Positions 56,862-64,000 of a DNA stretch of 64,000 nt are shown in pieces. The notes beneath the pieces are model-generated. The model saw only the letters and a list, made by a program, of their open reading frames with translations, made no database searches and was not told where the DNA came from. Each line of letters opens with the position of its first letter. Within the stretch, counting starts at the first letter, position 1. The DNA comes from Cantharellus purpuraceus (taxonomy: Eukaryota > Basidiomycota > Agaricomycetes > Cantharellales > Hydnaceae): NCBI GenBank assembly GCA_025174535.1, contig JALBUN010000023.1, positions 3,720,001 through 3,784,000 of the forward strand, written 5' to 3'. A program made the translations under genes and the position numbers.

Positions 56862-59131
56862 ATGTCGCGTAATAATGTGCGCGGGCCAACATCCGCTCTG
56901 ACAGAGTTCTTGCGCGTACGTTACGCAAACTCCAGCTACGTTTTGCCCTGAATTTAGCATTTGAGTTCAGGAACAAGGTATCACAGCCAGAGCCGTCGTG
57001 CAGCAGACTCCTCCACGGCGGCGCGGACGCGGTTCCGAAGCGGACAACAATGGAAATGCTGAAGCTGGACCGAGCAATGCTGTGGCTGTGGGTGTAGATG
57101 AAGAACAGGCGGATGAAGCTGGAAATGAAGAAACGCAGACAACTCCTAAGAAGGCAGGCATCTCAAGCTGTGCCCAATCCTCTTGAATAATCGTTGTGCG
57201 TAGGGAAAGCGGAGCGGTTACGCTTCTGATGATTTAGATGATACGGATGACGAGAAAGATCAGCGAGCAGGCAAGAAGAGAAAGCTCAGCAAGGCTGCCA
57301 TGGAGAAGCTGAAGGCAAAAGAAAAGGCCAAGGCCAATGCAAGAAAGGGAAAGAACAAGAAGGGAGCCAGCGACGATGATGAGTACAAGGATTCCGACGA
57401 AGAAGACGAGTATACCGCGCTGTCCAAGGGGGGATTCACGCGAACGGGTAAAGGGAACGTGTTACCCCCGGCAGGTAGTTTCGAAAATTGCGCAAAGTGC
57501 GAGAAGAAATTCACAGTTGTATGTATTCTCTTCAACCAGAGCCATGCTTGCGTTCATAATGCCTTTCAGACACGTTATACGATGGCAGCCAATCCAGGAC
57601 CGGGGTACCTTTGTCACAGCTGTGCAAAAGCCTCTGGGGCTGATCCGTTCAAGAAGCCCGCTGCACCTAGGAAGCGCAAGGATCCAGCTGAGAGGAGGAA
57701 GGTGACCAGCTTTGAGGAGACCGAACGAGTTCGCAGTTTAGCCAATATGTGCATTGAGGTGTGTACACTCTGATCTGAACTTTCCTTGATAGCAGTTGCT
57801 ATGATCTATTGGAAACCGTACTTCTTAGCTGACAATTGCGGCACGTTGTTAGGTGATCGGCAAGTACATCGATGATGTCGAAGCTCTGGGTAATATTGGC
57901 ATGTTCAATATGAATGAAATCGCCCGGGTGATTGCGAAGAATCGTAGTCTGTATGTATATCGACCGTCTGTCACTTGTGTCTCGCTTTATATAATTCCCG
58001 ATGTTCAGGACTGCACAAAATTCACAGCTGTTCTACGATATAAAGAACACAGCCCTCACCCTCTATGACGTTACGAGTATGTTGATGCCTCAATGACGAA
58101 TTGTAAAGTAGGACTAATCTGCATTTCAGACCTTCAACCTGATGCATTATGTGCCCTTGGCTCACTTAATCCAAACCTTGAGAGCCTGAGGCTCGATTAC
58201 TGTGGTCGTGTGACTGATGATGCCTTACTTCATTGGTCAACCCATATGAGCTCACTCTCTCGTATAGAGCTTCTTGGCCCGTTTCTAGTACGCGTCCCAG
58301 GATGGGTATCGTTTTTCGAACGTATAGGCCCTCAGCTTCGTGGGTTCCTCATCACCCAGTCACCCCGATTCGACGTGCAATGCCTTGAAGCCCTCGTCAA
58401 GCATGCGCCAGACCTTACTGAGTTACGTCTTTCCGAAGTCGGGAAGCTCTCTGTCGAATATATCCCTCATATTGCTGCATTATCTAACCTCACCTACCTC
58501 GAGCTATCCTACCCGACCCGTTCACTCAGTGATGATGCCGTCTTGGACCTGCTCCAGGCTGTCGGTGCTAAACTGACGTATCTCAATCTAAGTGGCAATG
58601 AAGAACTCACGGATGCCACGCTTTTGGATGGCATACTCCCCAATGTGACCCTTCTTGAATCATTAACGCTGTCCAATGTGCCGCTGTTGACGGACCAAGG
58701 CCTCGCTGAATTATTCAACAGCTGGTCGACAAATATACCATTGAAGTTTCTAGATTTGTCAAGAAATCACCTCCCGTCTTCTGCTGCCTTGACAGCAGTT
58801 CTTGCTCATTCCTCAGGAGCACTCCAAGAACTAACGATCAACAATTGGCGGGAAACATCAAATGAATCCTTGTTGGAACTGGGAAAAAAGGCAGTTGGTT
58901 TGATAAAGATTGATGTTGGCTGGTGCAGAGGTGTCGATAATTTCGTTATCAAGGGATTGTTAGATGGATGCGACAAGCTTGAAGAAATCAAGTGTTATGG
59001 ATGTAACAGGGTGACAGAGAATTGTCCGCGCAAGGTATGCTGTAACGCTCTATGCGCGCTAGGTTTTAGCCTGACACACCTGACAGGCTAAGGTCAGGAT
59101 ATCTGGAGTTGAAAGCCATGCGACAGCTTGA
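56862..59131 (+). CDS. RAD7: DNA repair protein RAD7 (LRR, nucleotide excision repair)
   Basis: Exons 56862-56915, 56971-57153, 57204-57518, 57570-57758, 57853-57950, 58009-58076, 58130-59034 and 59087-59131 give 618 aa. RAD7 with RAD16 acts in global-genome repair of untranscribed DNA, in the nucleus. The start MSRNNVRGPTSALTEFLR is family-like. A charged, disordered stretch follows (SGYASDDLDDTDDEKD, Lys-rich helix). A CX2C...CX2C element (NCAKCEKKFTV ... GYLCHSCAKASG) precedes the linker KVTSFEETERVRSLANMCIE and IGKYIDDVEALG. RNI/LRR repeats fill about 290-600 (NLESLRLDYCGRVTDDALLH, KLTYLNLSGNEELTDATLLD). The second intron fits only as GC-AG (AAGAAG|gcaggc ... gtgcgtag). This protein and DBR1 share the upstream region. 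Confidence 0.88.
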
Positions 59132-59905
59132 ATGTACACACTTTTGGGGGGAAGAGCTGCACATTAGGTTGCGTTTCTTACATTGCACCAAGATTGCTAT
59201 ACCCCGCTTTCCCCCTCTTTTTCTCTATTGTTCATTTCGCAGTTATGCCGGTTTTAGGCGCATTACACGAGCAGTGCTGGAGGCCTTGTTGATAGGAGAT
59301 ACATTGAACATCTTCATCAGCCCACAGTGGAAAGTGTCCCACGTCCGTCATCTTATCGACCAATCTTTGTAATACAGTTTATTGACAAATCGCTAGCTTT
59401 AGAAACAGAAAGCGGCGCTGTATCTGGCACCTCTGACCATTCACAAGCATTGTGACCTTCGATAAATGGTCTTCTTTGATATGAGTTTGGCTTGCAAACT
59501 GCATAGAATGTGAATACAGGAGCTTCTGAATCGAACCCGCCGCTTGCATTGGCTTTGATCAACAAGTGCGCCGAGGTTCCATAGTAGACCACGACCCTAA
59601 GCGTGACATCGTGATGCGTGACTGAAGAACCAATCAAAAGCCAAACGCCTGCTCTCCTTGATTTTCCAACGGTCTTTTCCATATTTGCCATCGGTATCTC
59701 ATAGAGCATTTTCATTAGGCAACTCGAATATAATATCAAATCCAATAGCGCCCATCCGAATCTGAGTCTTCTAACGGCGTCTCGCTCAAGCATCGCGATC
59801 AGAAGCCCCCAACGTGTCCATTTTTCAATCGTAAGGGACGATTTGATTCAGCGTCAAGTGTTTCTGTAGAATGACATCAAGACAGATACATATTGTGCAA
59901 GCGTT
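59132..59905. other. Intergenic DNA between convergent genes
   Basis: The RAD7 3' flank (polypyrimidine run near 59205-59230). A minus-strand 146-codon open stretch (59353-59793) shows no family motif. No ATG-plus-splice model was found, so it is not called as a gene. Confidence 0.35.
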
Positions 59906-60598
59906 TTATCTACATGAACTGCATCGTATTCTATCGGAATGACCGTTCCCTACAGCCTCGCTTGAACCGATATTGTCTCTGCGCAAGTCGGGCTCCACGA
60001 TTAATGAGGTGTCTTTGGAGATATTCTCCAACACATTTTCCATGTCCACCACGTCAATGACGGGCAATTTTGCTAGACTCGGATCCCTCTCCTCGTACTT
60101 GAACTCCACGCCAGTGTCTGTCGCATACTTCCTGAGTATCTCCAGGGACCTCCCAGCGTTGGCTGCGAAGAGGGTTGTTCCATTCGCACGAGCGGCTTGG
60201 ATGCCTATCTTGAGCAACATCAGGAACACGGGGCCCTTGTGACGGTATGTCTTCCTGACGGCCAATCTGGAAGCCTCGCACAGCAACCCTCTGTCCTCGA
60301 AAACATACTCTGAACCTTCTGGTATGTACTCCATTAGATCTAGTTTCCGTTGACAGGATGTACCCCAGATATCCTCCCGCACCCCACCAGTTCGTTCTGA
60401 GCGTCGAAGACCCCCATCCAGATGGATACCTCTGAAAACTTGTCCTCCAAAATCGTTCCCTTGTGATCCATTCAGATGGATTATAGGAGATGGGAACCAC
60501 CCCATCTCCTCCCAGTACGTCTCATAAATAAGGGCTTTGGCCAGATGATGCTCTTCCTCCTTGAGCATGCAGCAGCGAAGGCTGTGGAACATGGGCAT
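59906..60598 (-). CDS. GNAT-like N-acyltransferase, possibly frameshifted
   Basis: A 230-codon frame. The N-terminal part (LKEEEHHLAKALIYETYWEE, MGWFPSP) and the core DRGLLCEASRLAVRKTYR, then GPVFLMLLKIGIQAARANG and FAANAGRSLEILRKYATDTG, resemble the GNAT/autoinducer-synthase-like acyl-CoA N-acyltransferase fold (the R-x-x-x-R/K...G acetyl-CoA loop region). In the middle (about 60375-60465) the frame used reads low-likelihood sequence (FRGIHLDGGLRRSERTGG), while another frame reads VSIWMGVFDAQNELVGCGRI, exactly what a GNAT beta strand looks like. So either two compensating frameshifts or unrecognised introns lie here. Substrate unknown. A longer N-terminus through an upstream exon is possible. 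Confidence 0.55.
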   Translation of the reverse strand: MPMFHSLRCCMLKEEEHHLAKALIYETYWEEMGWFPSPIIHLNGSQGNDFGGQVFRGIHLDGGLRRSERTGGVREDIWGTSCQRKLDLMEYIPEGSEYVFEDRGLLCEASRLAVRKTYRHKGPVFLMLLKIGIQAARANGTTLFAANAGRSLEILRKYATDTGVEFKYEERDPSLAKLPVIDVVDMENVLENISKDTSLIVEPDLRRDNIGSSEAVGNGHSDRIRCSSCR

Positions 60599-61297
60599 TG
60601 ATCACTTGTGCAGTGAAGGGTACGTTGTGAGTTGGTAATAGATTTGGAGGTTGGGGACTTGGATGTGTCTGACGCATATTGTTGAAAGTAGAAAGTGAGT
60701 AAGAGATCGAGAAGGGGGATGTGTCTGGAAATGACCTATTGGAATATGGACCGCGTCCACATATGTGGACACATCAATGACACAGCGGCATATCATACCT
60801 ATTGCTGCCCTGCCTTAGGCTCAAGTGTTGCCATGCTACGCATACATACTTGAAATTCCATCACAGACGTATATAACACGTCTGTGGCTATTCGTCTATC
60901 CTCAGCTGTATTCACAATATACGGACTAAGGCGAGGAATACTAGAACATTCGCACTCTATTTCTTCGCTTACACCTTCTGTCATGTAGCCTTCATTATTC
61001 AGACTTTCAACATGACCATCATCCACCAGGTAGAGATGGCCGAGGTACTGCCGCCGCGGTACATCAACCGCCGACTGTCAATGAATGCCGATGAACTATT
61101 GCCCCTATCATAAGTACCCTGGACAAGAGGCTTGTTTATCATACACACAGCCTACTCTGCACGTGCTTACTTTGGGCCTATCACATTTTAGGCGGTCAGC
61201 CTCGTCATGAATTTCAACCATACACATGTCAAGGGAACTTCCCAAATCACTATTCAGATACAAGCCCGGTATGTAAACGACAATATTCCTGCCAGAC
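60599..61297. other. Intergenic DNA
   Basis: No gene was recognised. It contains the promoter of the GNAT-like gene (right of 60598) and the 3' end of the F-box gene. Short open stretches on the minus strand (60799-61026, 61108-61353) have no motif. Confidence 0.4.
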
Positions 61298-63180
61298 TCA
61301 ATCATACCCAGACTCATCCGAATCTGTGTCCCGGTACGGATATGGCGGCTCACAGCTGGAGGATGAAATGGGTCGATATTTGACGACCGCGCCCCTCACT
61401 TCTAATCGCCTAATCTCCTCAAAGTGACGCGACGAAATGCCATGGCAGCGTATCACTTCAAGGTAATTGAGGTGACATACGGCAGGGGTTTGTCCCTCTG
61501 TTTCCGTGATATCGAATCGGTCCTGAACGAGGGTAACAAGATCGTCCGCGGAACGACCAAGGAATGATACGCGACGGAGGATCAACTTTTGCAGCCTGGG
61601 ACACGCCCGTAATACTGGTGTTCGTGATGTAGGGACCAAAGCGGAGAAAAACGCGTCACTTATGAAGCTTCGAGCCCCTGCTCGCGCGATAATCTTCAAA
61701 CTGGTCAGGTTGGCGAATCTTGGGAGCCACTGTCGAATATCGTTTCCTGTCAAGCTTGCATTGTCGATGGTCAGGTCTGTCAATGAATCGAAAACATCAA
61801 CCAGGTAATGTTGTCTGAATACCCATGAAATTGAAGCTCGACCAAACGTAAGATCATCTGCCTCGTCAAAGCCTTGAGGGACACCCAGACGGAGTGTCTC
61901 TAATGAAGGAATATGGAGGGGAGGCAGGAGACTGCGTGCGTTTATAGGTTCAAGTGAAATTATCACAAGAGTTTTCAGTAATGGAAGGGAAATAGTCGTG
62001 AGAGGCTGTGTCTGTTGCGATCTTCCAAAATGAACCCAAGCATGATAATCCAGATGTAGAGACTCAAGCTGTTCATAATATGTCGGAAAAATTGATTGTG
62101 GCTCCCCGAGAGAAGTGCGAGTGACCTTGAACCGGAGACGGTGCAGGAGCGGTAAAGAGTTGATAGTCACAGACCTCAGTAAAGGCGTGGAGAAGGGACC
62201 CCATAGATCGAGTGATTTGAGATTTGGGAAGTTAGGCTCTCCAATGATCTCCTGATCAGAACATCTGCCTGTCCAGACACCAAGGGATTCCATCGCTGTA
62301 AGGTCAGGATATGAAGCCGACAGGAAGAGTGAAGGCAGGTACACCTCGCGACCGGTCGTGTACTTTAGGTCAGCAAAGAAATTGCGGAAGCGATGTATTT
62401 CGCCATTGAGTAGTTTCATGGTATCCTGAATGGCTTCTGATGGCATACGCCAGGAGCGTGGAACGATGACCACGTTCAGGAGGTGGTTTTTCGAGTTTCG
62501 AAGGAACGTTTGAACCATCGAGAGATAGTCGTCTGGAAAGCCGTGGTTGAGAATGAGGGACGTCCACATGGAAGGTGTATCATATATGATATTCCGCCAT
62601 CTACGGGAGACCTGGGTAAGCCGGAGGCGGATAAAAGTGGGATGTCGGGAACGAGCGAGATCGTGAATACCAGTCATACGTTCTGGGTCAAATTCGGCAT
62701 CATTCACATCCAGAGGCAACTGCACAGCTGGTATGCATTGGACGAATATCTCCGCTAGGATCTCTGGAGGAAGCTTTCGTATTGGAGCCAATAGACTCTG
62801 TCCAACAGCATTCGTGAGTTGCAGCGTGTCCCTTTGTGCGCAAAGCTCCTGGATCGTCTGTTCCAACGCTTCAATCTTTTCAGTTCGAACTTTAAGGCGC
62901 GAACTAATGCCCTGAGCCTCTCCATTATCAGGATAATAGGGAGTTGACAAAATTGAGATATCATTCTCCACAGGTGGCAGTACATCTGAATGATTGTGGA
63001 GCTGGTTCACTTGACCTCAGTCAGTAAGGAGTGTTCATGCGTTGAGACAACTATAAAAGTACTCACTGGCTCTGTAATATGGTAAGACTGGTATGTGCTC
63101 TGGTGTTCGAGACCAGGTACTGGCGAGCGTGCGACACTTGGTGCGGTCCCGGGGGCGCCGGGTGTCAGGGTAGACGCCAT
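61298..63180 (-). CDS. F-box/LRR-like protein
   Basis: Exons (complement) 63063-63180 and 61298-63009 give 609 aa; the junction codon is ATG (A|TG), in frame. The first exon (MASTLTPGAPGTAPSVARS...) is disordered. A coiled coil follows (about 75-110: SSRLKVRTEKIEALEQTIQE and LCAQRDTLQLT), then the F-box motif, PIRKLPPEILAEIFVQC, and LTQVSRRWRNIIYDTPSMWTSL. LRR-like repeats follow (FPNLKSLDLWGPF, YEQLESLHLDYHAW, FDSLTDLTIDNASLTG, CPRLQKLILRRVSF). It is a substrate receptor of an SCF-type ubiquitin ligase with an unknown target. The acidic tail ends ESGYD. The architecture matches the first F-box gene at 43441-45021, but the sequences differ. Confidence 0.87.
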
Positions 63181-63724
63181 GGTCATGCTCTATATAGAGT
63201 CTATCTCGTGTCGTGGTCTTCCGGTATGTATGGATGCTTGCTTAGCACATAAGCTATGGATCCTCGCTGGACTAGGTACTATGGTCTGCCCCTCGAAAAG
63301 GCACCCATCACAATTCTGAGCGAATTTCGGATCAAGGGCCTCTTTTCTATCGGTGACAATGGAACGTCAAGGTGGCAATATGACTAGCAAGTATAAAGGA
63401 GTTCTTCAAGCCAAAGTGTGCAAGAGTTACAGAAAATCTCACCGAGAAGAGTAATAATCTACCACATGATCAGATTTAATCTCGAAATGCTTAAAGGGAT
63501 ATCATGGGCATAGAAGCGAAGGAGAATCGAGGTTTCCGAGCACATGAGTAGGGTTTTGACATGTATAGAATGCAGCCATTATTATTCTAATATGGCTTGT
63601 AGCGAGGTTCTGGATATAGACGTTCTCATACAACACATGACATGCACGCTGTGTACGCAAGTACAAGCACGTCAGTTGATATCAACACATATCGTTTGAA
63701 CAAATATAGTAAGAATAGCAAGGC
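63181..63724. other. Intergenic DNA
   Basis: No gene is seen. It contains the F-box gene promoter on its left and the 3' flank of the coproporphyrinogen oxidase gene on its right. A 'gtatcgttttgaacaaatatag'-like AT-rich stretch near 63690 may hold poly(A) signals on the minus strand. Confidence 0.4.
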
Positions 63725-64000
63725 TCAGGCCCACTCTCTAGGGGTCTTCAATACATCGATCAGCTCCTTTTCGCTTGTACCTTCCTCGTCACCAAGATCA
63801 GAACAGTACTCCCAACGTGCAGTTTCAGGCAAACTCATCAGTATACTCTCGATCCGCGCACCAGGTGTCATCAACCCGAATTTTGTCCCGCGATCGTAAA
63901 CGAGATTGAACTCAACGTACCGCCCACGAAGTAGGAGCTGCCATCGCCTCTTGCGCTCCTCGCTCTCTTCCAATGGTTTCTCTATTCCTTCTCCAGGGGC
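63725..64000 (-). CDS. HEM13: Coproporphyrinogen III oxidase, C-terminal part
   Basis: The frame is open to the window edge (64000), so only the last 91 codons are seen. [39 protein letters not shown] and the final VLKTPREWA are the conserved end of oxygen-dependent coproporphyrinogen III oxidase. This enzyme makes protoporphyrinogen IX from coproporphyrinogen III by two oxidative decarboxylations in haem synthesis. Just upstream, [14 protein letters not shown] replaces the usual short linker. The rest of the gene lies beyond the window on the minus strand. Confidence 0.93.
   Translation of the reverse strand, partial: APGEGIEKPLEESEERKRRWQLLLRGRYVEFNLVYDRGTKFGLMTPGARIESILMSLPETARWEYCSDLGDEEGTSEKELIDVLKTPREWA

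Noticed and set aside
59353..59793. 146-codon minus ORF downstream of RAD7
   Set aside because: No recognised motif, no in-frame splice extension found; could be real but is not supported.
1..64000. CRISPR array, bacterial operon or biosynthetic cluster
   Set aside because: The spacing of repeats is irregular, genes are intron-split and on mixed strands, and no backbone synthase (PKS, NRPS, terpene cyclase) was seen.

Overview
The window is nuclear DNA of a filamentous basidiomycete (Agaricomycetes, probably a wood- or litter-decay lineage). The evidence is genes cut by many 45-65 bp GT-AG introns, a two-module 'dual' hybrid histidine kinase of a kind I associate with basidiomycetes, F-box/leucine-rich proteins, GH3 and GH18 enzymes, and abundant Ty3/Gypsy and pogo-like debris. 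The species cannot be named from the sequence. Exon models below were built by hand from splice consensus and reading-frame continuity, and the models given with exon lists close in frame.

Layout. 1-11.3 kb is a transposon graveyard. It holds a non-autonomous LTR element with coiled-coil ORFs (1-3732), a degenerate Ty3/Gypsy gag-pol (3733 to about 8.9 kb) carrying an AT-rich insertion (6961-7494), a probable LTR near 9.5-9.96 kb, and a mosaic of LTR fragments (10628-11278). 11.6-18.5 kb is CpG-rich genic DNA: a low-complexity coiled-coil protein (+), a C2-domain protein (-) and a 12-TM MFS transporter (-). 19253-23066 is a TA-flanked, TIR-bounded pogo-like DNA transposon. Its two transposase halves lie in opposite orientations around a long LTR copy.

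23.2-64 kb is mostly ordinary genes: GH3 beta-glucosidase (+), a small RNI/LRR protein (+), an AT-hook-like protein (+), ribosome biogenesis factor RPF2 (-), a 3.2 kb stretch without a recognisable gene, the dual hybrid histidine kinase (-, 35.2-42.8 kb), an F-box protein (-), a GATA zinc-finger factor (+), a secreted GH18-like protein (+), a 93-residue predicted protein (-), lariat debranching enzyme DBR1 (-), RAD7 nucleotide-excision-repair protein (+), a GNAT-like protein (-), a second F-box protein (-), and the 3' end of coproporphyrinogen III oxidase (-).

The genes do not form one pathway; this is a normal fungal housekeeping/accessory mixture. The most notable signals are: (i) every inspected in-frame stop and lost catalytic residue in the Gypsy pol fits CpG deamination; (ii) the pogo element has opposed halves; (iii) DBR1 and RAD7 are divergent with only 105 bp between start codons, and each needs a GC-AG intron; (iv) the histidine kinase has two complete kinase-receiver modules and an ATGA-overlapping upstream ORF; (v) the GNAT-like gene shows a stretch whose family-like sequence sits in another frame. 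I found no CRISPR array, rRNA or convincing tRNA.
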